A DNA stretch of 64,000 nt from JAACFF01 sp963701435 (GCA_963701435.1 CAVPAL010000036.1:62001-126000), one strand, 5' to 3'. Positions 8,385 to 17,472 are shown, numbered from the stretch's first letter. Made by a program: numbers and translations. Notes: a model not told the origin generated them from the sequence alone.

Positions 8385-9685
8385 ATGGCTACACAATTTT
8401 CTGTAAACGACAATATACCCTGGAAAACGCGCTTCTTTACCATCTGGGGTGGACAGGCACTCTCAATTATTGGGAGCCAGCTTGTGCAGTTCGCCCTGAT
8501 CTGGTACCTGACGGTGCAAACAGGCTCAGCGACTGTTCTGGCAACCGCTTCATTGGTTGGGTTACTGCCCAATGTGATCCTGGGTCCCTTCATCGGCACC
8601 CTTGTCGACCGCTGGGATCGCCGCCGAATTATGCTGGTTTCTGACACCGTTATCATGTTGGTGACAATTGGGCTGGCGGTTTTGTTTGCCCTGGATGGTG
8701 TTGAAGTGTGGCAGATCTATGTCGTGATGTTCATTCGTGCCTTATTCGGATCGTTCCACAGCAATGCCATGACGGCCTCAACGTCGCTGATGGTACCGGT
8801 TGAGCATCTGACCCGTATTCAAGGGATCAACCAGATGCTCAATGGCGGTCTCAATATCATCTCGGCGCCGCTGGGCGCACTGCTTCTCAGCGTACTGCCC
8901 ATGCAGGAAATTCTGGCTATTGATGTCGTCTCAGCCCTGTTCGCTATCGTGCCTCTGTTATTTATGCGCATTCCACAACCGGAGCGACACAAACTGGCAT
9001 CACAGAAGATGACGGGCAGGAAACAGTCTGGCAGGGCGTCAAATCTGGACTGCGTTATGTGATTGGCTGGCCGGGTCTGTTGATTGTCAGCCTGATGACC
9101 GTCGGCATTAACTTCACGATCATCCCCGCCTTTTCACTGATGCCACTGCTGGTGAAGGAATACTTCGGTGGCAGCGCCATCCATCTGAGTTGGGTTGAGT
9201 TTGCTATGGGAATCGGCATGTTTGTGGGTGGTGGCGTCCTGGGTGCGTGGGGCGGTTTCAAGCGTAATATCGTGACATCTCTGCTTGGATTGATGGGCAT
9301 GGGGCTTGGTACGCTGGTTTTTGCGGTAGCACCCTCGACCGCGCTATGGTTGATCGTCATTGGTGCGCTGCTTGTTGGCATCATGACGACGATGACGATG
9401 GGGCCATTCTACGCCATGATACAGACGATTGTTGAACCTGATATGCAGGCGCGGGTGTTCTCGCTGTTGAACAGTGTTGGTTCGGCGATGGTGCCCCTTG
9501 GGCTTCTGGTCGCAGGGCCGGTAGCCGACCGGTTTTCTATTCAGGTATGGTTTTTATTTGGCGGGCTGCTCTGCATTCTAATGGCCGTATGCGGGTTGTT
9601 TATCCCGGCGGTCATGCAAATCGAATCACAAGACCGTGCCACTGCCATGCTGGGTGATGTTTTACCGGGTCTGGATGCATCATGA
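8385..9685 (+). pseudogene. MFS efflux transporter (MefA-like), interrupted by one frameshift
   Basis: A 12-segment major-facilitator protein of about 433 aa read from two frames that switch near 8998-9010. The first half (MATQFSVNDNIPWKTRFFTI, then FIGTLVDRWDRRRIMLVSD, the loop 2-3 motif A) covers the N-terminal six segments. The second half resumes with ETVWQGVKSGLRYVIGWPGL, the typical central linker of macrolide-type exporters, and carries the last six. The total length is one base short of a single frame. The start at 8385 is chosen because AGGAAGG (8370-8376) precedes it. The likely substrate is a drug or peptide; the ABC genes before it suggest a small export operon. Confidence 0.85.
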
Positions 9686-9945
9686 GTACGAATGCTTGTT
9701 ATCACATTATCGTAAACGGCCGTTTAGATGAACGCTGGTTACGCTGGTTTGAAGGTCACACAGTTGATTATCTCGACAATGGAAAAACATTGATCGTGCT
9801 GACAGCTGTCGATCAGCCGGCCTTGTTCGGTGTACTCAATCGGATACGTGATCTGGGATTAGAACTGATTTCGGTTCAGAAAGATGATTTAATGATGCCT
9901 CATTTGGCGGTCTCCGATCATCCTGAGGGCGAAGTAGAAAAATAG
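9682..9945 (+). CDS. Small conserved-type protein of unknown function
   Basis: An 87-aa soluble protein whose ATG overlaps the stop of the MFS gene (ATGA), so it is translationally coupled to it. It has a two-part pattern, VNGRLDERWLRWFEGHTVDY and VDQPALFGVLNRIRDLGLEL, suggesting a beta-alpha-beta fold like small ACT- or ferredoxin-like domains. The NGR is encoded by a copy of the ACGGCCGT palindrome. I know similar small proteins only as uncharacterised. A role in controlling the neighbouring transporter is a guess from context. Confidence 0.7.
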   Translation: MSTNACYHIIVNGRLDERWLRWFEGHTVDYLDNGKTLIVLTAVDQPALFGVLNRIRDLGLELISVQKDDLMMPHLAVSDHPEGEVEK

Positions 9946-9947
9946 TC

Positions 9948-10100
9948 GAGGGAAGTGTACTTGCACGGCTCAGTCCGGAGGAAGTTGTCGAATGGCAGGC
10001 GGGTAAGGCTAAAGCTAGCGGCGAGAAGATATTCTTCACCTGGCCTCACCACTGTGCAGTTGGAACAAAGCCTCCGAGTCCACGTCACTTGAAAATGTAG
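9948..10100 (+). pseudogene. C-terminal remnant of a SAM-dependent methyltransferase-like gene
   Basis: An open frame without a start encodes VLARLSPEEVVEWQAGKAKA, then EKIFFTWPHHCAVGTKP and a stop. The pattern (E-E-V-x-x-W, then a hydrophobic FF-x-x-P-x-x-x-x-x-G-T-K-P end) resembles the last 40-50 residues of class I methyltransferases. The catalytic part is absent, so this is probably a deletion scar. The family call is tentative. Confidence 0.35.
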
Positions 10101-10107
10101 GTGCCTA

Positions 10108-10133
10108 TTGCACATTTCTGCGCAAATGTGCAA
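10108..10133. repeat. Perfect 10-bp inverted repeat
   Basis: TTGCACATTT-CTGCGC-AAATGTGCAA lies between the methyltransferase remnant and the minus-strand lipoprotein gene. There is no T-run; it could be an operator or a small cruciform. Confidence 0.7.
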
Positions 10134-10195
10134 GGTGAAGTTCATCAGCCATTCACGGAGTAGTTCCTGATCGGCCAATGTGTTGGGGCGAAAAC

Positions 10196-10510
10196 CTAAC
10201 CGCTGCTAACGACGTAAATCAGTCGCATAAGCACGGCCGTTGCTGTAAGCAGCGTTATCGCCGTCGGGATGGTTGAGGTTGGAAGTGTTGTGGGGGTAAC
10301 GGCCGTTGGCAACTGCGCGATAAAAGTGTCTAAATCGCCGGTTTGTGGTTCGGTCATTACTGGCACTTCAGTGGCAGCAGGTTCTGTTATTCCTGTGGGT
10401 GCAACGGCCGTTGACGCTGGTTCGGTAACTTCTTGTTCGGTTGGAACGGCCGTACAAGCAGCCATTGACAAAATAATAGTCAACAAAAAAGCTAAACAAT
10501 ACTTAATCAT
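10196..10510 (-). CDS. Small Thr/Pro-rich putative lipoprotein
   Basis: A 104-aa protein with a typical lipoprotein signal: a hydrophobic stretch (residues 4-17) and a lipobox-like LSMAAC, cysteine at about 19. The mature part is low-complexity, rich in T, P, V and A, and ends in a second hydrophobic stretch. Four copies of ACGGCCGT occur in this short gene and encode its repeated TAV tripeptides, so part of its composition reflects the genome's iterated palindrome. It lies 5 bp downstream of the AI-2E permease gene on the same strand and is probably co-transcribed. The function is unknown. Confidence 0.6.
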   Translation of the reverse strand: MIKYCLAFLLTIILSMAACTAVPTEQEVTEPASTAVAPTGITEPAATEVPVMTEPQTGDLDTFIAQLPTAVTPTTLPTSTIPTAITLLTATAVLMRLIYVVSSG

Positions 10511-10515
10511 ATATT

Positions 10516-11562
10516 TTATTCTCCAATATTTGTTTCAGACTCTTCTCGAGTTGATGAATTATGGTTAATTTCCGGCTGTTTTTTTAGGTCGTCTTCAAAT
10601 AACAACGGAAAAAGGCGATAAATAAAACGAGCCAATACCTTGGTTGTGGCTAAAATAGGCACAATCAACAGCGCCCCTAGCAGTCCACTCAGCGCTAATC
10701 CGGCAATCAATCCTACAAAAATGACCCCTGGATGCAGCTTGAACGCACGCCCCATCAATTGCGGGCGCAGCCACAGGTTGTCGACCTGTTGAATTGCCGC
10801 ATAAACCCCTACCAACAACAGACCGAGTCCAATTGGTGATAAGGGCAGCCATCCTTGGCGAAACAGCCAGATGATCAAGCTGGTGCTGCTGACAATAAGG
10901 AGGGTTAGAACAACAAAGATAAATAACTGTACCCGTAAAAAAATGCCCCATACCATGTCAATATCAGTAAATAGTTTCCCAACATCTGCCTGAAAGTTCT
11001 GCGGCACTTTATTGAGCAAATAGGGTTGGATGCGATGTCCATCCTTTAATAAATAATAGAAGCTGACAATAACAACGAGTGTCCAGAGTAAATTATCGGT
11101 AAGGCCGGTCAGTAAGCCATCAGAGCCAATTGCGAAGGTAGACAGTGCATTTCTCCAATAAAGTGCAAAATTTTCCAGAATGGTTTCGGGGTGCAGCACA
11201 TAACCAAAGAGAAGCAACGGCCGTGTTAACCATCCTTGCATGACTGCCATTGCCCCGCGAAGCTCCTGTTGCAAACGCGGCCATTGCTCCAATACAGCAG
11301 TGCCAAGCAGCACAAACAGACCCCCAAACACAGCCAAAACTAGAATATAGGTTAACGTGGCGGCCAACTCGCGTTTAATACCGAGGCGCTTTGCTAAACC
11401 CAGCACGAATGGATTAAGCAAAAAAGCTAACAATGCAGCTATCGTCAGGGAAACCAGCAACGGCCGTATAGATATTAACAGCCATACTAAAAAAACAAGC
11501 ATTGCCAGTCCAACCAGCAGTAACAATACATTTTTTGTTGAGAGAGACATTCTATTACGCAT
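10516..11562 (-). CDS. AI-2E family transporter (PF01594-like permease)
   Basis: A 348-aa integral membrane protein with about eight hydrophobic segments in the order typical of this family: two close N-terminal segments, a long loop (residues about 95-165), and a C-terminal cluster. The family signatures seen are the central FYYLLKDGHRIQPYLLNKVP and the C-terminal QQVDNLWLRPQLMGRAFKLHP followed by a glycine-rich segment. Members export varied small solutes or ions; the substrate cannot be inferred here. The start ATG at 11562 is followed by a basic N-terminus MRNRMSLSTK. Confidence 0.9.
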   Translation of the reverse strand: MRNRMSLSTKNVLLLLVGLAMLVFLVWLLISIRPLLVSLTIAALLAFLLNPFVLGLAKRLGIKRELAATLTYILVLAVFGGLFVLLGTAVLEQWPRLQQELRGAMAVMQGWLTRPLLLFGYVLHPETILENFALYWRNALSTFAIGSDGLLTGLTDNLLWTLVVIVSFYYLLKDGHRIQPYLLNKVPQNFQADVGKLFTDIDMVWGIFLRVQLFIFVVLTLLIVSSTSLIIWLFRQGWLPLSPIGLGLLLVGVYAAIQQVDNLWLRPQLMGRAFKLHPGVIFVGLIAGLALSGLLGALLIVPILATTKVLARFIYRLFPLLFEDDLKKQPEINHNSSTREESETNIGE

Positions 11563-11675
11563 TTATATCTCAGATTTATTGATCTTCAGATAAAGTATGT
11601 CACCTTCCAGTCTGTCAAGTGCAGAAGCTGGCACTATTTCACGTTTGCGTTCCCAAAGGTGTCCGCGTAAAAATA

Positions 11676-12152
11676 TTAGCTGGGTGATTTTATAACTGTG
11701 GGGTCAATGCTGATTGCTTTGAATTGCCCAAGATGGCCATTTTTAGCTTCAACCTGAACCTGATAGCTAAGTACAACCTCACCATGCGGGATGTTGTACT
11801 TAGTGACAGGTACATACATCCAGGTTTGAGTGCTGCTCAGAGAAGGGACCATGTCATCCTCCGTAAAACTATAACCAGATGCCGGGACTTCCACAAAAAA
11901 CGTTTTTGTAAAGGGCAGCAGGTTGGCAAATTTCTCAACGGAACATTCTAGCCAAATGCTACCATCTGAAATTTTACTGATTTTAGATGTTGACACCAGC
12001 CGGTCATCCCGATTAACAATACCGGGCAATTTTGCTGGTTTGACAACGATATGGGTAAGCAACCAACTTGTCGGTCGGATAATGAGATAATGAATCACCC
12101 CACAAAATTCGTTTTCACAATAAACGGCCGTATCCAAACCAATTTGTTTCAT
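11676..12152 (-). CDS. PRC-barrel-like protein
   Basis: A 158-aa soluble protein starting at 12152 (MKQIGLDTAVYCENEFCGVI), chosen because a strong GGAGGAG lies just upstream on the minus strand; the open frame extends to 12254 but without a ribosome site. The first 70 residues have the PRC-barrel pattern: VYCENEFCGVIHYLIIRPTS, then LTHIVVKPAK and an R-L-V-S strand. Such proteins often sense or bind at membranes under stress; the ligand is unknown. Its upstream region (12201-12237) carries four direct repeats that match those before the PA14 gene at 44.9 kb, suggesting control by the OmpR-type regulator of this window. Confidence 0.65.
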   Translation of the reverse strand: MKQIGLDTAVYCENEFCGVIHYLIIRPTSWLLTHIVVKPAKLPGIVNRDDRLVSTSKISKISDGSIWLECSVEKFANLLPFTKTFFVEVPASGYSFTEDDMVPSLSSTQTWMYVPVTKYNIPHGEVVLSYQVQVEAKNGHLGQFKAISIDPTVIKSPS

Positions 12153-12200
12153 TTTCTCCTCCTTCTTTTTAAGCATAACCAGGAGTATAGGATAAGGAGA

Positions 12201-12237
12201 TGATAAAGGTTGTGATACGGCCGTGACAAAGCTGTGA
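12201..12237 (-). promoter_or_regulatory. Four-unit direct-repeat operator, site 1
   Basis: On the plus strand, TGA triplets in RTGAY(A/T)-type units start at 12201, 12213, 12224 and 12235, spacings 12, 11 and 11 bp. The same spacing and similar units (TGACAAA, TGATCAA) occur at 44919-44955. Direct repeats of one helical turn are typical of OmpR/PhoB-family binding sites. A possible minus-strand -10, TATACT (12189-12184), lies next to the box. Confidence 0.6.
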
Positions 12238-12429
12238 TTAAAAGGCGCCATCACATTTTAACATTGGTATAGAACATTTGTTTTGCGGCAAGGTTTATCT
12301 ACAATACTTAACCAGGCGATTACATATTTGGGGTGAAGATATATTTCAAGCAATCGCTGAATCCAACCACTAATCACTTTTTTTTATTAGTTCAGTCTTA
12401 GACGTCATCGTACCAAAATTAATCAGTTT

Positions 12430-13289
12430 ATGGAGTACTCGTATGACACAAGCAGTGGCGCACACATGAAAGAAATGAACCAGATTCCTAAGGGCGAATA
12501 CGCACAAGTGAATGAACTCAACCTGTATTATGAGATTCATGGTCGCGGACAGCCCTTGATTTTGCTGCATGGTGGTCTCGGTACAAGCAGCATGTTTGGC
12601 GATGTTTTGCCGCTACTGGCTCAATCTTGCCAGGTAGTCACCATCGATCTACAGGGACACGGCCGTATCGCCGACATTGACCGCCCAATCCGTTATGAGT
12701 TTATGGGTGACGACATCGCCGCACTGATCCGGCATCTGGGGCTGGAGAAAGTCAACGTCATGGGCTATTCATTAGGTGGCGGGGTGGCCCTACGCACCGC
12801 CATCCAGCACACAGAAGTTGTCAATAAGTTGGTGCTTGTTTCGACAGCTTTTAAGCGAGCGGGCTGGTATCCAGAGGTTTTAGCCAGTATGGCGCAGTTA
12901 AATGGCGCTGCTGCCGAATATATGAAACCATCGCCAGCGTATCAGGAGTATGTTCGTATCGCGCCGCAGCCCGAAAATTTTCCCGCCCTGCTAGACAAAA
13001 TGAGCGATCTGCTGCGCCAACCATACAATTGGTCTGAAGAGGTGGCAGGGCTAACGATTCCCACCCTCCTTGTTTTTGGTGATGCCGAAGTCCACCACCT
13101 GTCCATGCGGCTGAATTTTTTGCCTTACTTGGTGGCGGACAGCAAGATGCTGGCTGGGACAATGCTAACATGCCAAATTCTCAGTTGGCTATTTTGCCCG
13201 GCACGACTCATTACAATATTTGTTATAATTTAGCATTGGGGAACTTGCCGTATTCCTTCCTCAACGCCCCTTTGCTCAAAACCAAATAA
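12430..13289 (+). pseudogene. Alpha/beta-fold hydrolase, frameshifted near its end
   Basis: An alpha/beta hydrolase of about 286 aa. It shows the oxyanion segment LILLHGGLGTSSMF, the strand VVTIDLQGHGRI, and the nucleophile elbow GYSLGGGVAL. The first frame runs on into a nonsense tail. The true C-terminus, HAAEFFALLGGGQQDAGWDN then QLAILPGTTHYNI (catalytic His), continues in another frame from about 13105 to the stop at 13289. The total length is one base short. Starts at 12430 and 12466 (MKEMNQ) are both possible; neither has a good ribosome site. It is the first gene of the long plus-strand array. Confidence 0.85.
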
Positions 13290-13307
13290 ATGAAGAGGAC
13301 AGAAAAC

Positions 13308-13688
13308 GTGAAAACTGATCAAACAGCACCGCAGACTATGGATGAATACATTGCAGGCTTTCCAGATGATGTTCAACTGATTCTGCAAAAGATAAGGATG
13401 ACGATTAGAAAGGCAGCGCCAGACGCAGAAGAGACAATCAAATATCAAATGCCGACCTTCACGCTCAAAGGTAATCTGGTTCATTTTGGGGCTTTCAAAA
13501 AACATATCGGCTTCTACCCTGTACCCACAGGCATAGAGGCGTTTAAGGATGAACTATCTGTCTATGAAGGGGGCAAGGGTTCGGTACAATTTCCATTTGA
13601 TAAACCAATGCCATACGATCTGATTGGCAAAATTGTAAAGTTCAGAGTGGAGGAAAATTTGCAAAAAGCAGAGACCAAAAAGAAATAA
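13308..13688 (+). CDS. DUF1801 family protein (YdhG-like)
   Basis: A 126-aa protein if started at GTG 13308, which follows GAGGA and gives the usual family start; an ATG at 13290 in frame would add 6 residues. The family pattern is clear: TMDEYIAGFPDDVQLILQKI at the N-terminus, the APDAEETIKYQMPTF motif, and HIGFYPVPTGIEAF. DUF1801 proteins are small cytoplasmic proteins of uncertain role; some relatives are linked to intracellular iron handling. It directly follows the hydrolase and precedes a DinB protein by 9 bp, so these are likely one transcript. Confidence 0.9.
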   Translation: MKTDQTAPQTMDEYIAGFPDDVQLILQKIRMTIRKAAPDAEETIKYQMPTFTLKGNLVHFGAFKKHIGFYPVPTGIEAFKDELSVYEGGKGSVQFPFDKPMPYDLIGKIVKFRVEENLQKAETKKK

Positions 13689-13697
13689 GGAGATACC

Positions 13698-14174
13698 ATG
13701 TCTACACAAATTCAAACAGATCATTTTTCCAAAGCGCTGTTAGGACTATTGGACGAAACGTTTGAACACGTTCAGGGCTATTACCTCGATAAAGGCACGT
13801 CCATGTTCGAGACGCTGGCCGAGATTTCTGCTGAAGAAGCATCAATTCCGGTAGGCGGTAAATGTGCCACGCTGGCGGCGCAGGTAAAACACACCGCCTT
13901 TTACCTGGATGTGTTAGAAAAAGGGTTACAGACGCAGCAGTTTGAAAAAGTGGATTGGGGTCAGATTTGGCGGGAGACAACGGCCGTTTCCCCCCAAGAA
14001 TGGCATTCTATTCAGGCAAATCTGCGTGAAAGCTACAATCGTATCAAGACCCTCATCCACGACACCCCCGAATGGCAAAACGAACAACAAATTGGCGACG
14101 CCATCGCCACCATTGTTCACACTGCCTATCACCTGGGCGAGATTCGGCAGGCGCTTTGCACCCTAAAAAAGTAG
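13698..14174 (+). CDS. DinB-like four-helix protein
   Basis: A 158-aa protein of the DinB/YfiT superfamily, four-helix bundles with a three-histidine metal site, several of which are bacillithiol- or mycothiol-dependent transferases. The typical helices are visible: LLDETFEHVQGYY at the N-terminus, a helix with AAQVKHTAFYLDVLEKGL, and the C-terminal IVHTAYHLGEIRQAL with the H-x-x-x-H pattern. AAGGAG (13687-13692) precedes the ATG. It is one of four DinB-type genes in this array. Confidence 0.85.
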   Translation: MSTQIQTDHFSKALLGLLDETFEHVQGYYLDKGTSMFETLAEISAEEASIPVGGKCATLAAQVKHTAFYLDVLEKGLQTQQFEKVDWGQIWRETTAVSPQEWHSIQANLRESYNRIKTLIHDTPEWQNEQQIGDAIATIVHTAYHLGEIRQALCTLKK

Positions 14175-14183
14175 AGTTAACGT

Positions 14184-14594
14184 ATGACTTCCACCAATTA
14201 TTTCAATACATTTATCGAAATTGCAGAAGATTGTTCAGCAGCTCGCGGAGAAATTCCACCTGTCAGAGGGGATAAAAAATCAGTAGCCAATCTGCAATTT
14301 GAGATGTTGTATGCACATCCCTACGAATTCAGTTCAGACGACATTTTATTCTCTGTATTTGCTACGAGAAAAGAAATACCCCAAGAAGAATTGGAAGAAC
14401 AACGACAACTTTTCTTTGCCAAAGGGCAGCCCTGTTTTCGTGCTTCACCATTAACAAAAAGATATGGTTGGGGTGTTCATAGTGATGAAGAAGGTAAAAT
14501 TGCCATATTTGGCGTTGAATCGAAGGAATATCAGAGATTTGTTGCGGATGAATCAGTTATAAAAACCAAGGCAATGCGATCTAAAAGAGCTTAA
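14184..14594 (+). CDS. DUF6157 family protein
   Basis: A 136-aa soluble protein starting MTSTNYFNTFIEIAEDC. It contains GEIPPVRGDKKSVANLQFEM and ending segments SPLTKRYGWGVHSDEEGKIAIFG that match the DUF6157 family as I remember it. The function is unknown. The gene follows the DinB gene by 9 bp. It is intact and shows no membrane segments. Confidence 0.8.
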   Translation: MTSTNYFNTFIEIAEDCSAARGEIPPVRGDKKSVANLQFEMLYAHPYEFSSDDILFSVFATRKEIPQEELEEQRQLFFAKGQPCFRASPLTKRYGWGVHSDEEGKIAIFGVESKEYQRFVADESVIKTKAMRSKRA

Positions 14595-14631
14595 TATCGT
14601 CGATATCAGGAACAAAAAAGGAGACATCAAA

Positions 14632-15751
14632 ATGAGCGGAGTACGAGTATTGGTCGGCACGCGCAAAGGTGCATTCATTTTGACGTCAGATGAAAAACGG
14701 CAGGAGTGGGACATGAGCGGGCCTCATTTTGCCGGTTGGGAAATTTACCATCTGAAGGGCTCGGCCGTAAACCCCAATCGGATTTACGCCTCGCAGTCAT
14801 CTGGCTGGTTTGGCCAAATCATCCAGCGCTCCGACGATGGCGGTAGCACCTGGGAACCGGTGGGCAACGAGTTTGCCTATGAAGGCGATACCCGGCACCC
14901 ATCAATGGTACGATGGCACGCAGCACCCGTGGGAGTTTAAGCGCGTTTGGCATCTGGAACCCTCGCTCACTGATCCCGACACCGTTTATGCCGGTGTAGA
15001 AGATGCCGCCCTATTTCGCTCAACCGATGGCGGGACAGACCTGGCAGGAACTTGCGGGGCTGCGCGAGGTAAAAGGGCATCTGTGGCAGCCGGGCGCGGG
15101 CGGTATGTGCCTGCACACCATCGTTCTAGACCCTGGCAACCCGAATCGCATCTATCATTGCCATTTCCGCCGCCGGGGCCTTCCGTACCGATGACGGTGG
15201 CGAAACCTGGCAGCCCATCAACCGGGGTCTCAGTCTCGACATACGAACTGCCCGAATCGCAACGCTGAAGTGGGTCACTGTGTCCACAACCTCGCCATCC
15301 ACCCCTCTCGTCCAGACGTGTTGTTTATGCAAAAGCATTGGGATGTCATGCGCAGCGATGACGCTGGGAGACTGTGGCACGAAGTCAGCGGAAATTTACC
15401 CAGTGATTTTGGCTTTCCCATTGCCGTTCACGCCCACGAACCGGAAACGATTTATGTGGTGCCAATTAAGAGCGATTCAGAACATTACCCGCCAGAGGGC
15501 AAGCTGCGCGTTTATCGCAGTCGCACAGGCGGCAATGAATGGGAAGCGCTCACCAACGGCCTGCCGCAAAGCGATTGTTATGTCAACATCTTGCGCGATG
15601 CGATGGCAGTTGATTCTCTAGACGCATGTGGCATTTACTTTGGCACAACTGGTGGGCAGGTTTATGCTTCGGCCGATTCTGGTGACAATTGGACGCCATT
15701 GTGCGCGATTTACCGGCCGTTCTTTCAGTCGAAGTGCAGACGCTGCCATGA
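14632..15751 (+). pseudogene. BNR/sialidase-like beta-propeller protein, broken by about five frameshifts
   Basis: A single gene of about 373 codons is spread over all three frames. In order: VRVLVGTRKGAFIL and RSDDGGSTW (frame from 14632), then QHPWEFKRVWHLEPSLTDPD (from about 14890), TWQELAGLREVKGHLWQPG (from about 15040), FRTDDGGETWQPINRG (from about 15165), VHNLAIHPSRPDVLFMQKHW (from about 15268), and VRDLPAVLSVEVQTLP (from about 15693) to the stop at 15749-15751. The S-x-D-x-G-x-T-W boxes are BNR repeats of a propeller. Relatives occur beside MoaD-like genes, as here. No other gene in the window is damaged this densely. Confidence 0.8.
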
Positions 15752-16044
15752 TCCGCGTTGTTCTACCATTTCATTTGCGTAACCTGGCCCAAGAAGACAA
15801 AGAGGTACAGCTTCAGATTGAAGGACCAATTACGCAGCGCACCGTTCTGAACGCCCTGGAAGCGAAATACCCGATGCTGCGCGGCACGATTCGCGATCAT
15901 GCCACACAAGAACGACGTGCTTTCATTCGGTTTTTTGCCGATGGCCAGGATGTGTCGCATGAATCACCAGATGCCCCGCTGCCAGAAGCTGTAACAGCAG
16001 GAATTGAACCGCTGCGCGTTATTGGCGCGATAGCAGGAGGCTAA
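15748..16044 (+). CDS. MoaD/ThiS-like ubiquitin-fold protein
   Basis: A 98-aa protein starting at ATG 15748, which overlaps the stop of the propeller gene (ATGA). A beta-grasp pattern (MIRVVLPFHLRNLAQ, then TVLNALEAKYPML) ends in LRVIGAIAGG with the C-terminal Gly-Gly that is adenylated and thiocarboxylated in sulfur carriers. About 20 residues longer than classical MoaD. The coupling to the propeller protein suggests a shared function, perhaps modification or sulfur transfer, which is not established. The stop codon lies inside a 19-bp tandem repeat. Confidence 0.85.
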   Translation: MIRVVLPFHLRNLAQEDKEVQLQIEGPITQRTVLNALEAKYPMLRGTIRDHATQERRAFIRFFADGQDVSHESPDAPLPEAVTAGIEPLRVIGAIAGG

Positions 16045-16083
16045 CGCGATAGCTGGAGGCTAACGCGACTACTGGAGGGTAAG
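16027..16083 (+). repeat. Three tandem 19-bp repeats, each with a Shine-Dalgarno core
   Basis: Units at 16027-16045, 16046-16064 and 16065-16083 (pattern GCGATAGCTGGAGGCTAAC, the third diverged). Every unit has GGAGG. The array covers the last codons and the stop of the MoaD-like gene and supplies ribosome-binding sequence for the next gene. Confidence 0.9.
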
Positions 16084-16091
16084 GATTGTTG

Positions 16092-16631
16092 ATGAACACA
16101 TTTATTGCGCTGCTGCGCGGCATTAACGTTGGCGGGCATAACAAGCTGCCCATGCGCGAGTTGGTTCAGATTTTGGAGTCGCTGGGTTTAGAAAACGTAA
16201 AAACCTACATTCAAAGTGGTAATGTGGTTTTTCAAACGCAACGGGATGCACAGGCCGAGCTTGCCGAAGAAATTAGTACAGCCATTGGGCAAAGTCATGG
16301 ATTTACGCCGCAGGTGATGCTGTTGAGTTTGGTGGATTTGGCAACGGCCGTAGCCCAAAATCCCTACCCAGAAGCCACCCAAGACCCCAAAACGCTGCAT
16401 TTCTATTTCCTGGAGTCTGCTCCATCCCAGCCCGATCTGGCCAAGCTGGAAATGCTAAAAGCAGAACGGGAACAGTTCGAGCTGATCGACAACGTGTTCT
16501 ACTTGCACGCGCCAGACGGCATCGGCCGTTCCAAGCTGGCGGCAAAAGTGGAGAAGGCGCTGGGGGTGGCCACGACTGCCCGCAATTGGCGCACGGTGAA
16601 TAAGATAATGGAAATGGCAACGGCCGTATGA
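16092..16631 (+). CDS. DUF1697 family protein
   Basis: A 179-aa protein starting MNTFIALLRGINVGGHNKLP, the hallmark of DUF1697, followed by KTYIQSGNVVF, also diagnostic. ATG 16092 is preferred over the in-frame TTG at 16086 because AAGGA lies 6 bp before it. The C-terminus has the family pattern GIGRSKLAAKVEKALGV and RNWRTVNKI. It is cytoplasmic and of unknown function. Its end overlaps the next ATG by 4 bp (ATGA). Two of its codon triplets TAV derive from ACGGCCGT copies. Confidence 0.93.
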   Translation: MNTFIALLRGINVGGHNKLPMRELVQILESLGLENVKTYIQSGNVVFQTQRDAQAELAEEISTAIGQSHGFTPQVMLLSLVDLATAVAQNPYPEATQDPKTLHFYFLESAPSQPDLAKLEMLKAEREQFELIDNVFYLHAPDGIGRSKLAAKVEKALGVATTARNWRTVNKIMEMATAV

Positions 16632-17179
16632 AACATCCTCAACCTCAAAGTTTTCTCGCCATGAATATCTTTTGGAAAACAATCATCTGGCAGCAGTTTG
16701 GTGCGGCGATCGACATGCTCGACAATACGCTTAGCGCCTGTCCCGACGAATTGTGGCACGGCCGTTTGTGGCATACCCTCTCTGAACAACCAGAATATGC
16801 CCAATTCTGGTACCTTACCTATCACACCCTTTTCTGGCTCGACCTTTACTTGTCCGGCGCAGTGGAAGGTTTCACACCTCCGACCCCTTTCACACTGGAT
16901 GAGTTGGATGCAGACGGGCTGGTTCCCGAACGGCCGTATACAAAAGCCGAACTCCAGACCTATCTCAATTATAGTCGCCAAAAGTGCCAGGCAACGATTG
17001 AAGCGCTGACAGACGAAGCGGCTCAACGACGCTGCCGATTTAGCTGGGGTGAGGTCAGTTTCGCGGAATTACTGCTCTACAACATGCGCCACGTTCAGGA
17101 ACATGCGACGCAATTGAACCTGTTTCTCGGGCAAAATGGGGTTTCTGTTCCAGGCTGGGTTACCACAGTTAGCAACTGA
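16628..17179 (+). CDS. DinB-like protein
   Basis: A 183-aa DinB-superfamily protein. Helix 1 carries QQFGAAIDMLDNTLSACPDE, the middle FWYLTYHTLFWLDLYL contains the first metal-site histidine in the usual Y-H-x-x-F-x-x-D-x-Y context, and the last helix ELLLYNMRHVQEHATQLNL supplies the H-x-x-x-H pair. It is translationally coupled to the DUF1697 gene. An internal start at residue 12 (MNIF) is possible but lacks support. Confidence 0.85.
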   Translation: MKHPQPQSFLAMNIFWKTIIWQQFGAAIDMLDNTLSACPDELWHGRLWHTLSEQPEYAQFWYLTYHTLFWLDLYLSGAVEGFTPPTPFTLDELDADGLVPERPYTKAELQTYLNYSRQKCQATIEALTDEAAQRRCRFSWGEVSFAELLLYNMRHVQEHATQLNLFLGQNGVSVPGWVTTVSN

Positions 17180-17318
17180 GCTTCCTAGCATTGCCTACAC
17201 GCTGCTTACGGCACAGCACTTGGCCAATAAATCGTTTCCCATAAGGAAGGCTCGAAAAGTTTTAACCCAAAAACCTGTTCCAGTGAAAAAATCAGAGATT
17301 ATTGATAACTGTACAATT

Positions 17319-17431
17319 AGGTAAACCGCAGAAACTATTCGGAAATCCCAAAGGGCTTGAACTGCGGTTTCCTTGAGGAATCGGCAACGTCAAGAGCGAT
17401 TCTAATTTTGAAATATTGTTGCCGATTACCT
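17319..17431. repeat. 113-bp double-hairpin element, copy 1
   Basis: Begins AGGTAA and ends TTACCT. Inside are two perfect hairpins: AAACCGCAG with CTGCGGTTT, and AATCGGCAAC with GTTGCCGATT. Copies 2 (42892-43004) and 3 (59788-59900) have the same length and differ at only a few positions. No gene is inside. It looks like a REP- or MITE-type non-autonomous element; no obvious target duplication. Confidence 0.9.
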
Positions 17432-17472
17432 AAATATCATGCGCATGGAAAAACTATAACGAAGGAAAAACC

